Source: an uncultured Candidatus Melainabacteria bacterium
GTDB taxonomy: Bacteria > Cyanobacteriota > Vampirovibrionia > Gastranaerophilales > Gastranaerophilaceae
DNA: 42,808 nt
Direction: 5' to 3'
NCBI GenBank assembly: GCA_934717855.1
Contig: CAKUZI010000014.1
Span: 1-42,808 of the forward strand
Shown: positions 32,743 through 40,377 of the stretch, piece by piece
Numbering within the stretch: the first letter of the stretch is position 1
How the letters are laid out: each line of letters opens with the position of its first letter
Position numbers and translations under genes: made by a program
Notes under the pieces: model-generated
Database searches by the model: none
What the model was told of the DNA's origin: nothing
Seen by the model: only the letters and a program-made list of their open reading frames with translations

Positions 32743-32972
32743 TTATTGATTTTTCATAAGCTCTACGGCAAACTCAATCGCTTCATCAATAAACGATGAG
32801 AATACAAATGAAATCGCCGGTTTAAAAACTGAGGGAACTGGAATTTGGTCAATCACAAATTTTATTGCCATTGCTTTTTTTGTTGTCCCATACTTCCACC
32901 AAACGATTTTTCTGCCTTAATTACTGCCGTTTTAGCAAGTTCTTTTATTTTGATTTTTAAGTTTGTAAACAT
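32743..32972 (-). CDS. LL-H-holin-like protein, possible -1 frameshift gene
   Basis: The upstream frame gives 36 residues (MFTNLKIKIKELAKTAVIKA... to GQQKKQWQ) after an AAGGGA site. The -1 frame continues AMAIKFVIDQIPVPSVFKPA to a stop, giving a joined 76-residue protein. The join is at CAA-AAA-AAG, a perfect A-AAA-AAG slippery heptamer in the zero frame (32880-32874 on the minus strand). The joined product (AEKSFGGSMGQQKK then FIDEAIEFAVELM) resembles the C-terminal half of LL-H-type phage holins but lacks their membrane helix. A simple indel in the A7 run is the alternative. Confidence 0.55.
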
Positions 32973-32995
32973 TAATAAATCCCTTACTTAAAGGC

Positions 32996-33043
32996 ATAGA
33001 GGCTATTATTTTTAATTAGAGTTTTTCTATTTTTAGCCTCTAT
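32996..33043 (-). other. Hairpin after the coat gene
   Basis: Ten-pair stem ATAGAGGCTA/TAGCCTCTAT with an AT-rich loop, directly after the coat stop. No T tract follows on the minus strand. It may stabilise the coat mRNA 3' end or reduce downstream transcription. Confidence 0.5.
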
Positions 33044-33060
33044 CCCACTTATTTTCTTAA

Positions 33061-33915
33061 TTATTTTGCACTTACTACCATTTTTGCCAAAGCTTTTGGT
33101 TGAACAGTTTTAGCGCCATATAAATACAAACCTCTAACCAAGTCAGAGAAACTGTCTTTGTCTCTCAAACTTTCAATTTTAGCCAATTGAGAAGCAAAAG
33201 TAATTGCATCATTTGTTCCGGCTAAAACATAATATTTATCAGACACAGCAGTTAAGTTTGTGCTAACAAGTACGTCCATGCCGGCAATTCTACCAATTGC
33301 ACCTTCTCTAAGAGTTTCATCAGCCACATTGTGCGCACCGATAAACTCTGTACTTTGCAATAAATAAGATTCTACAGTCGGATTAATAACAACCCAAGGT
33401 CTTGAACCAGCAGTAACAGCATCAGAATTTTTCAAACACAATGCAAGTTTTACAAATTGAGAGTAAATAGTTGATTTATCAAGAGTAATTGGCGAAGCAT
33501 CAGAACCTACAATATTAGTAGGCGCAACATTTGCGTGTTGAGCTAACAAGTATGCATCTTGAACTTCTTCAATCGCTTTTCTTGCATTTTTAAGATGAGC
33601 TTCCATAATATCTGTATTTGCTTGAACTTGCGCTACATCATTAATTTTGAATGCAAAAAATTTCTTTTGGTCAATTACAAGTTCTTGCGAAGTTGGTTCA
33701 AGTTCGCTGTATGTAATATTTTCATTACCCAAAGTAGAAATTGTAACTTGCGCAGGGGTAATAATTTTTACTTTATCGCCTTGATTTTTAATTTCACCTT
33801 CCCAGTTTCTGTTTACGCATTGAAGCATAACGCAATCTTTTTCCAACATGTTGTTTAATTTTTGGCTCCATATCTCAGGAATAAAAGCTGAATAAGAATT
33901 TGTTGTTTCTGACAT
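33061..33915 (-). CDS. Phage major coat protein, P22-like
   Basis: The 284-residue protein starts SETTNSYSAFIPEIWSQKLN followed by MLEKDCVMLQCVNRNWEGEI. It has SELEPTSQELVIDQKKFFAF and VQANTDIMEAHLKNARKAIEE (spine-helix region), PWVVINPTVESYLL, and ends in a beta segment with LVRGLYLYGAKTVQPKALA. This matches the P22-coat/HK97-fold family, at the short end of its range. AAAGAAAGGAAATTTTT precedes the ATG. It is abundant in capsids; no decoration protein is seen. Confidence 0.85.
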   Translation of the reverse strand: MSETTNSYSAFIPEIWSQKLNNMLEKDCVMLQCVNRNWEGEIKNQGDKVKIITPAQVTISTLGNENITYSELEPTSQELVIDQKKFFAFKINDVAQVQANTDIMEAHLKNARKAIEEVQDAYLLAQHANVAPTNIVGSDASPITLDKSTIYSQFVKLALCLKNSDAVTAGSRPWVVINPTVESYLLQSTEFIGAHNVADETLREGAIGRIAGMDVLVSTNLTAVSDKYYVLAGTNDAITFASQLAKIESLRDKDSFSDLVRGLYLYGAKTVQPKALAKMVVSAK

Positions 33916-33966
33916 AAAAATTTCCTTTCTTTTGTTATGTATACTTTATAAAATGAGTGGATTTAC

Positions 33967-35475
33967 TTAATCATCAATATAAACTTCTCTAAACTGAAGT
34001 CCGATAATTGCACAAGAATTAGTCTGTTCAGAGCCCTCTATACACAATTGAACAGCATAATTTGCTTCAGAAATTTCTGCTTTTTCTAAAGCATCTTTAT
34101 TTACCGGCCAAACAGGAATTGTTTCATCATCTCTTGCCCAGTGACAAGGTAGATTTTCATTCATTTTTTCATCTGCCCAAATCAAATGATCTTGGTATAC
34201 AGAATAAATATGTTCTGCATCATCAGACAACTCGCTATCATAGTCTTTATAAACAGAGAAATTAAAATCATTATCATATTCCGTATCTAAAAGAAAATAG
34301 AATTCATCAATCATCTTTCTATGGTGCGGTTTTGTTATAGCTAAAAACGGAGTTTTCCACAAAAAATCAATTGGTTTTCCCGCAAACGAAGTTCCAAAAT
34401 CTTCTTTATAAATTTTTCCATCTTTATCTGCTGTATAAATTCTTTCATTATAAATACAAGCCGTAACAACATTTTGCGGGATTTTTCTTTTATACCAAGC
34501 TTTATTTTCATAATCATTTATCCAAATCGTATGAAAAAATTTGTTTGAAACATACGGAAAGAAATACCATATTTGATTTTTAGCTTCATAATGTAATGCA
34601 ATTGAGTTTTCTAACTTTTCAAATCGAGAGAATTCATCTTTTATTTTTTGAGAAATTTCACTCCCCAACTGAATTTGATTTAATTCTCCGACTTGTTCAA
34701 GCGCAAAAATTCCGTTACTTAAAAAATACTGTTTATTATCTACATTCAATATTGAATTTGCACCAACTGCCCCCTTATTTGCAAATAAATTAATTGCAAA
34801 ATCATCAGAACTTGAACCGGTCAACAAATAAACACTATCTTTTTTATAAACGGCCAAATAGTCTTTGTACGGTTTTAATGCAGTTATTGCTCCAGTATCA
34901 GTATGAAATTCATTAATATACCCTGCATCACCTTGAGTTGTAAAATCATTATAAGTACCCAGTGCCGAGTAATAAATAGTTGCGTCTTTGGCTACCCAAA
35001 CTCGACCTTTATAAATTGACATAACTCCTGATGTTAAAATTTCGCCGGATAATGTTTTTAATTCACAGTCAACTACGTCGTATGTTGAATTGTTTTTCAG
35101 ATAAAACAAACCATCTGATTCTGTCATTATCAAAATTCCATTCAAAAAATTTAAAAATACCGGTTTAACCCCGCTTAATGTCTTATTAACCAATATTTTT
35201 TTTGAATGCAATTCATCATATACATAAATTTTCCCTGAAACAGTTGTTATGACAAGTTTTGATGTGTCATAAGCAGACATTTCAAAAAGGCCTGTAACTT
35301 CTTCCCCAATATCTAAAAATAAAGAATTGCCTTTTTGTTTGACAATTCCTCTATTTTGTAAAATTTCAACATTTTCCGCATCTGCCCAATATATCCTCTT
35401 TGTATCTAAACCCAATTCTGTTTTGGTCAAAGCCTGATTAATTCCGCCAGCCAAATTGTAATATGCAACTTCCAT
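33967..35475 (-). CDS. Phage DNA-stabilisation/tail beta-propeller protein
   Basis: The 502-residue protein shows repeated beta-blade patterns (KIYVYDELHSKKILVNKT, GLFYLKNNSTYDVVDCEL, YLAVYKKDSVYLLTGSSSDD, ERIYTADKDGKIYKEDFG). This fits the P22 gp10-like stabilisation/hub protein that plugs the portal after packaging. No tailspike follows. It overlaps the amidase stop (TAATG). The family call rests on pattern and place. Confidence 0.6.
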   Translation of the reverse strand: MEVAYYNLAGGINQALTKTELGLDTKRIYWADAENVEILQNRGIVKQKGNSLFLDIGEEVTGLFEMSAYDTSKLVITTVSGKIYVYDELHSKKILVNKTLSGVKPVFLNFLNGILIMTESDGLFYLKNNSTYDVVDCELKTLSGEILTSGVMSIYKGRVWVAKDATIYYSALGTYNDFTTQGDAGYINEFHTDTGAITALKPYKDYLAVYKKDSVYLLTGSSSDDFAINLFANKGAVGANSILNVDNKQYFLSNGIFALEQVGELNQIQLGSEISQKIKDEFSRFEKLENSIALHYEAKNQIWYFFPYVSNKFFHTIWINDYENKAWYKRKIPQNVVTACIYNERIYTADKDGKIYKEDFGTSFAGKPIDFLWKTPFLAITKPHHRKMIDEFYFLLDTEYDNDFNFSVYKDYDSELSDDAEHIYSVYQDHLIWADEKMNENLPCHWARDDETIPVWPVNKDALEKAEISEANYAVQLCIEGSEQTNSCAIIGLQFREVYIDD

Positions 35476-35978
35476 TAACTTTGCTCCTTATTTATTTTTT
35501 CTAAATACCATTTAATTTTTGTCCTGATAAAACTTCCAACTTCTTCTTTTTTTATCCACGAATATGGAGGAAGATAGACAATATCGATTTTTCCTGCCGA
35601 AGTTGTTTTTGGATTTTTTAGCCCAAACTCGTAATGGGTAAGAACTGTTTGAGGAGTAATCGAAATTTTATACTTTTTAGCCAATTCTGCACAAAACCTC
35701 ATTGCGCTTTCAAACTGTTTTTTCAAAATCGGATAATTGCCGATATTTTTAACATTTTTAAAACCTGCCATTGCACAAATCGCAACACCGATACTAGCTG
35801 TATTTCCTCCCCCTGTATGCGCCGCATAATTCCCAACTTTGCAAATCTCATTGTTTTCAGGTTTAAATTTTCCACAAAAAACTTTCCCATTTTTGTCTAT
35901 CAGAAAATGATAATGAGCTTTTTCAAACTCTGTCGGATAGTAAGTTCCTGCTGTCCAATGTATGATTATCCGCTTCAT
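35475..35978 (-). CDS. N-acetylmuramoyl-L-alanine amidase (endolysin)
   Basis: The 167-residue protein is an amidase_2/PGRP-type enzyme: IIIHWTAG with the first zinc His (residue 7), AAHTGGGNTASIGVAICAMA, and the later LTHYEFG with the second His and AGKIDI for the third ligand position. It cleaves the muramoyl-L-alanine bond for host lysis. No signal peptide, so it needs a holin. It begins inside the LuxR-type gene. Confidence 0.9.
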   Translation of the reverse strand: MKRIIIHWTAGTYYPTEFEKAHYHFLIDKNGKVFCGKFKPENNEICKVGNYAAHTGGGNTASIGVAICAMAGFKNVKNIGNYPILKKQFESAMRFCAELAKKYKISITPQTVLTHYEFGLKNPKTTSAGKIDIVYLPPYSWIKKEEVGSFIRTKIKWYLEKINKEQS

Positions 35979-36183
35979 AAAATTCCTCCAACCATTCTTT
36001 ATTCATTAGTTTATAAATCATTACCGCATGAGTTCTGTTCTGTGCGTGGAGCTTTAAAACAGCTCTATCTATATGATTTCTAACAGTTCCATATGCAATT
36101 TTCATTGCACAACAAATTTCTTTATCAGAGTAGCCCAAGGCAACCAAAGTTATTGCTTCAACTTCCTTTGGAGAGAGTGTCAT
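35923..36183 (-). CDS. LuxR/GerE-type HTH protein
   Basis: The 86-residue protein is almost only a GerE helix-turn-helix (LSPKEVEAITLVALGYSDKE, then TVRNHIDRAVLKL), without a receiver or autoinducer domain. It probably regulates the phage late genes: it starts the structural run and overlaps the amidase by 56 bases. Its DNA target is unknown. Confidence 0.85.
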   Translation of the reverse strand: MTLSPKEVEAITLVALGYSDKEICCAMKIAYGTVRNHIDRAVLKLHAQNRTHAVMIYKLMNKEWLEEFYEADNHTLDSRNLLSDRV

Positions 36184-36304
36184 ATTCTTAATTCCTTTAT
36201 ATTATTATTTACTTTCAGCATATTAAAAAAGAATAAAAAATCATTCATAATATTTCCGCTAAAAAAAATAATGGGGCGAAAACCGCCCCAGAGAGTAAGA
36301 TAAT

Positions 36305-36685
36305 TTAAGGATTGGTTTTTAAAAATTTATTTTCAGTTAGTCCGATTTTTAATGTTCTTAAATTTGAATAGCACCTCTTTTTAACCCCAAATTCATTATA
36401 ATTAAGGTAAAACTTGCCGATATTTGGCGAATTATATCGTGCAGGTTTTATCTCATACAAGACATAATTTTTAAGCTTTGAAAAAAATTCCCTAGCTTTT
36501 TTATTTGTTTTTCTAATCGAAGAAATATTATTTTCATTATCAATTCTCGTAAGTTGCGTGACAGTATGTCCGCAAGTCGGACATTTGCTAAGATAATCCA
36601 TTTCACACAACACAAATTTGTCCTGCGGAACAAGGCGAAAAGTTCTAGTTTTGTGCAAAGCCCCACAGCAGTGAATATACCCCAT
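36305..36685 (-). CDS. Unknown zinc-ribbon-like protein
   Basis: The 126-residue protein has paired cysteines (YIHCCGALHK at the start and KCPTCGHTV near residue 34), suggesting a zinc ribbon, then a basic, probably DNA-binding region (RKTNKKAREFFSKLKNYV). The ATG is chosen for an AAGGAG site seven bases upstream; an earlier in-frame ATG lies inside that site. It is the first gene on the right side of the phage block, but phage origin is not proven. Confidence 0.7.
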   Translation of the reverse strand: MGYIHCCGALHKTRTFRLVPQDKFVLCEMDYLSKCPTCGHTVTQLTRIDNENNISSIRKTNKKAREFFSKLKNYVLYEIKPARYNSPNIGKFYLNYNEFGVKKRCYSNLRTLKIGLTENKFLKTNP

Positions 36686-36838
36686 ACTACAATCTCCTTG
36701 CATGGTAAACAGTTTTGCTATCTATGAGCGTGAACCTTAACCACATTTTTAGTATAACGTATTTTAAAGATTTGAAAAGTCCACGATTATGACTGCATGC
36801 CAACATGTCCATGAATTCATGGATAAATTTATAAGAAC

Positions 36839-36873
36839 AAAAAAATAAGGTGGAGATTATTTTCTCCACCTTA
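36839..36873 (-). terminator. Intrinsic terminator of the 374-residue gene
   Basis: Stem TAAGGTGGAGA/TCTCCACCTTA (11 pairs) followed by seven Ts on the minus strand, broken by no other base. It resembles the terminator at 9333-9365. The stretch 36704-36838 before the next gene also holds a CATGAATTCATG palindrome but no gene. Confidence 0.85.
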
Positions 36874-36892
36874 CATGTTTACAAGTATTAAA

Positions 36893-38017
36893 TTAAACTT
36901 TCTTTGCAACCGAATATGGAATATCCAAATGCTCTAGACCATCTGCGCAACTTGAATAAATAACACTGCGTTCATTATATGGAACATGCTTTCTTGGTTG
37001 CATTTTTTCAGCTAATTCACGCATTTCTTTTAAATTCATTTTATCCATACTTGGAGCATTTAAAGAGTTAATTCCGCCAGAATAATATGTTGGCATTGGC
37101 AAGCCTTTACTATTATATTTAGTTCCACCTACAGTCCCCCAATAAGAGGTTCTGTTATCATAAGCGACACTAGGTTGCCATCTGGTATGTGGTAATACAT
37201 TACCGGAATTGAACACCGGCTTGTAGGCTCCAGCCCCTTTTTCGTTGTGCAATGCTCCTGCAAATGTTTTACGAACTGCACGACCATTTTCCCCTGAAAA
37301 CTCTTTTGTATAAGCTTTTACACCATATTCTTTGGGAACTGATTTTGTAACATATACATTCTCAGAATAACGATATTCTCGAGCCCATTTTTCACCATCT
37401 TGGATCCCATGTTCAATATAAACAGGCTGTTTTTCTGTTTGACGCATACCTAAGAATTTACCATTTTTATCGTAAACTCTTTCAGCTTTATAATCAAATT
37501 TATAAGTCTGAGACATGCCTTTAGGATATATTACAGTATTCCAAGTAGTCTGGCTTGTTTTTTCTCTAATAGTTTTATTTCCAATAGTTGAAGTACTGAA
37601 TTGTTTAGTATTATCAACAATTAACTCTCCTTTTTGATTGTAAACTTTTCTTATTGTTTTAGTCCCATCTTTGGAAATTACAACTTTATTACCATTTGAC
37701 AGATATTTAACCAAAGAGCCATCTGCATCTTGAAATGCTTGACTATACAACTCAATAGAACCTTTTTCATTTCTATTACGCCATAAATTATCTTTTAATG
37801 TTTCTGCAGACACAGTTCTTTCTTTTGTATAATTTCCTAATTCTCTAAGTTCTGCCATTTTATGTTGAGACAAACCAAGCTCTTTACCTCTAGCTAAAGA
37901 TTCCGGAGAGAATTTTAAAATTGCCTTTTCTCCTTCTTTTGCCATCGAAGAAGAGCGACGAATAACAGCTCCGGCTTCTTTTTCAAATACTTTTCCTATA
38001 ATTCTTGAAATTCCCAT
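36893..38017 (-). CDS. Unknown 374-residue protein with regulator-box promoter
   Basis: The family is not recognised. The N-terminal 80 residues are helical and basic. The middle contains repeated beta-hairpin words (KVYNQKGELIV, RVYDKNGKFLG) of the YD-like kind, and the C-terminus has KHVPYNERSVIYSSCADG. There is no signal peptide or membrane helix. The promoter block matches that of the 189-residue gene at 9415-9984, and both end in similar terminators. A GCATA repeat lies in its leader. The function is unknown. Confidence 0.75.
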   Translation of the reverse strand: MGISRIIGKVFEKEAGAVIRRSSSMAKEGEKAILKFSPESLARGKELGLSQHKMAELRELGNYTKERTVSAETLKDNLWRNRNEKGSIELYSQAFQDADGSLVKYLSNGNKVVISKDGTKTIRKVYNQKGELIVDNTKQFSTSTIGNKTIREKTSQTTWNTVIYPKGMSQTYKFDYKAERVYDKNGKFLGMRQTEKQPVYIEHGIQDGEKWAREYRYSENVYVTKSVPKEYGVKAYTKEFSGENGRAVRKTFAGALHNEKGAGAYKPVFNSGNVLPHTRWQPSVAYDNRTSYWGTVGGTKYNSKGLPMPTYYSGGINSLNAPSMDKMNLKEMRELAEKMQPRKHVPYNERSVIYSSCADGLEHLDIPYSVAKKV

Positions 38018-38122
38018 ATCAATTTTTCCTTTCCAATTTTATACTTTTCAAATATCCCCGAAATCGATTTCCCTTACTCATTTATAAAAACGCAAGGTCT
38101 GGAAAAATTGACATAGTACTCC

Positions 38123-38152
38123 GCATAGCATAGCATAGCATAGCATAGCATA
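38123..38152 (-). repeat. Pentanucleotide repeat (GCATA)6 in a gene leader
   Basis: Six perfect GCATA units lie between the predicted promoter and the start of the 374-residue gene, about 105-135 bases before the ATG. The homologous leader at 10080-10100 has a single TATGC. Copy number may vary by slippage. Confidence 0.9.
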
Positions 38153-38169
38153 GAGGCATTATGACAGGG

Positions 38170-38209
38170 TTTGAGCCTATTTTAAACTTATATTTACATT
38201 TCTTTACAT
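38170..38209 (-). promoter_or_regulatory. TGTAA-type direct repeat plus -10, site 3
   Basis: On the minus strand ATGTAA-N4-ATGTAA (38209-38194) is followed after nine bases by TAAAATAGG and GCTCAAA. It drives the 374-residue gene. It differs in two of 39 bases from 10104-10142. Confidence 0.65.
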
Positions 38210-38224
38210 AGGCATATTTATTAT

Positions 38225-39322
38225 TTATACTGAAAATCTAAAATGAGCTAAATCGCCGTCTTGAACAACGTAATCTTTGCCCTCAAGACGAGTTACACCT
38301 TTATCTTTGCACGCAGCGTATGAACCATTTTTTACAAATTCTTCGTACGGAGTGATTTCTGCCCTAATAAAACCTTTTTCAAAATCGGTATGGATTACAC
38401 CTGCTGCTTGTGGAGCTTTTGCTCCTGCAGGAATTGTCCACGCATGAATTTCTTTTTCCCCGGCTGTAATAAATGTTCTCAAATTTAACAATTTATAAAC
38501 AGATTTAATCATACGATTAATACCGCTATCCTCAACTCCTAAATCGTGCAAATATTCGGTTGCTTCTTCCGGAGAAAGTTCTGCCAATTCTTCTTCAATT
38601 CTTGCTGAAATAATTACCATTTCTGCACCGTGAGCATTAGCATATTCCCCAACTCTTTTTGTATAATCGTTTCCGTCTTTTAAGTCGAATTCAGAAACGT
38701 TTGCAGCATAAATTACAGGTTTTGTAGACATCAAGTTCAAACTTTTTGCAACAGGAATTTCATCCTCGTTAAAATGGTCATTTATATTAATAAATGTAGC
38801 TTCTTCAAGAAGTTTTTGCATTTTTTCTAAAACAGATAACAAAAGAACAGCATCTTTGTCACCTGATTTAGCTACTTTTGAAACTTTTGCAATCTGCTTT
38901 TCTACAGACGCAATATCTGCAAGAGCAAGCTCTGTATTAATAATTTCGATATCATCTAGCGGATCTACTTTACCTGAAACGTGAATTGTGTTTGGATCAT
39001 CAAAACATCTTACAACCTGAATAATAGCGTCAACTTCTCTGATATTATGCAAAAACTGGTTACCAAGCCCCTCACCTTTGCTTGCACCTTTTACAAGTCC
39101 AGCAATATCAACAAATTCAATCGCTGTCGGAATAATAGTATCTGTTTTGCAAAGTTCGGCAAGTTTTTCAAGCCTTTCGTCAGGTACATTCACAACACCA
39201 ACATTAGGTTCAATTGTACAAAACGGATAATTTGCACTTTGAGCATTTTTAGCACTAGTCAAAGCGTTAAATAGAGTTGATTTTCCAACATTCGGCAATC
39301 CTACAATTCCGGTTCTAAGCAT
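38225..39322 (-). CDS. ychF: Redox-regulated ATPase YchF
   Basis: YchF is an Obg-family P-loop protein that binds the ribosome and prefers ATP. The 365 residues show LRTGIVGLPNVGKSTLFNAL (G1), the switch block FCTIEPNVGVVNVPDERL, DIAGLVKGASKGEGLGNQFL, and the C-terminal TGS-like domain ending QDGDLAHFRFSV. Length is normal. AAAGGAAATATAAAT precedes the ATG. It has no obvious operon partner. Confidence 0.96.
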   Translation of the reverse strand: MLRTGIVGLPNVGKSTLFNALTSAKNAQSANYPFCTIEPNVGVVNVPDERLEKLAELCKTDTIIPTAIEFVDIAGLVKGASKGEGLGNQFLHNIREVDAIIQVVRCFDDPNTIHVSGKVDPLDDIEIINTELALADIASVEKQIAKVSKVAKSGDKDAVLLLSVLEKMQKLLEEATFININDHFNEDEIPVAKSLNLMSTKPVIYAANVSEFDLKDGNDYTKRVGEYANAHGAEMVIISARIEEELAELSPEEATEYLHDLGVEDSGINRMIKSVYKLLNLRTFITAGEKEIHAWTIPAGAKAPQAAGVIHTDFEKGFIRAEITPYEEFVKNGSYAACKDKGVTRLEGKDYVVQDGDLAHFRFSV

Positions 39323-39406
39323 ATTTATATTTCCTTTTCTTTATATTTTCTACTATAGAATAATTCTAACATAAATATAAAATAAAGAAATTTCTATGCA
39401 AACAGC

Positions 39407-40186
39407 CTAATTATCTTCTCTGTGCATGCCTGTTTCATAACCTGGAACACAAAGGAATGCCGGAACTACTCTTTGAATAAATGAAGCAAAAGGAGATTTT
39501 TCAGCCATCAAGGATACTGCCATACCTATATCATCTACGTGTGGAGCGAAGTCTGTAGGTTCAATATCTCTTTTAACTTTTTTGTGGTAAACTTTCTCGT
39601 TTATAAAGTTGGAAACCTTATTCCCTGCAAATATTCCTGTCGCTAAAGAGGCGATTGTAACTATTGACATTGGAATTGCTCTTAGTGCGCCGTTGAATAT
39701 TTTTGATGACTTTCCTGTTTCTTTTATTTGAGGAATAAGTTTCATTATGCTTTTTGCATTCTTCTTATAAAGCTCAGAAGCAGACCAAACACAGCCGATT
39801 GGAACTAAAACATTACCCAACAATTGGTTTACAGATTCTTTTAATTTTGCTTTTCTATGTTTTTTATCATCAAAAGCAATACCGCCAATTAAACCGCCAG
39901 CAACAGAAGCAGAAGCAAGTTCAATAATTTGTGGGCCTTCAAGATCAATTAATTTTCTTTCAGGATGTTTTTTGCTGTATAACCCAAAAATTGCCCAATC
40001 TTTAATTGGAGTTTTTGCAATTCTTGAAGGATTTAATGAAAAACCTTGTTTTTTAGAAATATGAGCCAATGCAGTAGCAACTCCCAACGCAGAAGTTACT
40101 GCAACAGCCGTTTTGAGCTTTCTTTCATCTTTTTTTATGTTATAATTTGTCTGGTTAAAATTACTATTTACAGGTGCTATTGACAT
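39407..40186 (-). CDS. Unknown membrane protein, divergent from the next gene
   Basis: The 259-residue protein has two or three membrane segments (about residues 26-42 TAVAVTSALGVATALAH, 83-100 with ASASVAGGLIGGIAF, and 165-183 IVTIASLATGIFAG) between basic stretches. The ATG at MSIAPVNSN is chosen because AGGAAG lies eight bases upstream; a GTG three codons earlier is less likely. I recognise no family. It shares its promoter region with the next gene. Confidence 0.7.
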   Translation of the reverse strand: MSIAPVNSNFNQTNYNIKKDERKLKTAVAVTSALGVATALAHISKKQGFSLNPSRIAKTPIKDWAIFGLYSKKHPERKLIDLEGPQIIELASASVAGGLIGGIAFDDKKHRKAKLKESVNQLLGNVLVPIGCVWSASELYKKNAKSIMKLIPQIKETGKSSKIFNGALRAIPMSIVTIASLATGIFAGNKVSNFINEKVYHKKVKRDIEPTDFAPHVDDIGMAVSLMAEKSPFASFIQRVVPAFLCVPGYETGMHREDN

Positions 40187-40294
40187 AATATACACTTCCT
40201 ATTTCCATCTTATCAAAAACACTGAATAAAAAACATTGTTACTTTTCAAAATAAATTTAACAAAACTTAATCACTTTGTCCATAGGACTTTCCA

Positions 40295-40330
40295 GTGTAA
40301 CAAAATGTTAACACTTTAAAATTTTAAGGC
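40295..40330 (+). promoter_or_regulatory. TGTAA-type direct repeat plus -10, site 4
   Basis: On the plus strand GTGTAA-N4-ATGTTA (40295-40310) is followed by TAAAAT. Half-sites are again ten bases apart. It faces the 530-residue gene. Confidence 0.45.
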
Positions 40331-40377
40331 AAAAACCAATATTCAGGGTTATTAAATATTAAGGAAAATTTTTTAAC

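Larger units (their letters stand above)
24184..36703 (-). mobile_element. P22-like prophage structural cluster, apparently incomplete
   Basis: All genes run leftwards: LuxR-type HTH, amidase, tail/stabilisation beta-propeller, coat, holin-like, scaffold, connector, TerS, unknown, acetyltransferase, portal, secreted protein(s), TerL, membrane coiled-coil protein. This is a podovirus head-and-packaging set. No integrase, repressor, replication, tailspike or ejection gene is visible, and I find no convincing att repeat at the edges. It could be a decayed prophage, a defective element, or a transfer-agent-like remnant. Confidence 0.8.

Noticed and set aside
24184..36703. Attachment-site repeats at the phage edges
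   Set aside because: I compared the intergenic ends by eye and found no convincing direct repeat; a computed search would be needed.
38123..38152. CRISPR-like tandem repeat
   Set aside because: Units are five bases with no spacers; a microsatellite, not a CRISPR array. No CRISPR array is seen in the window.
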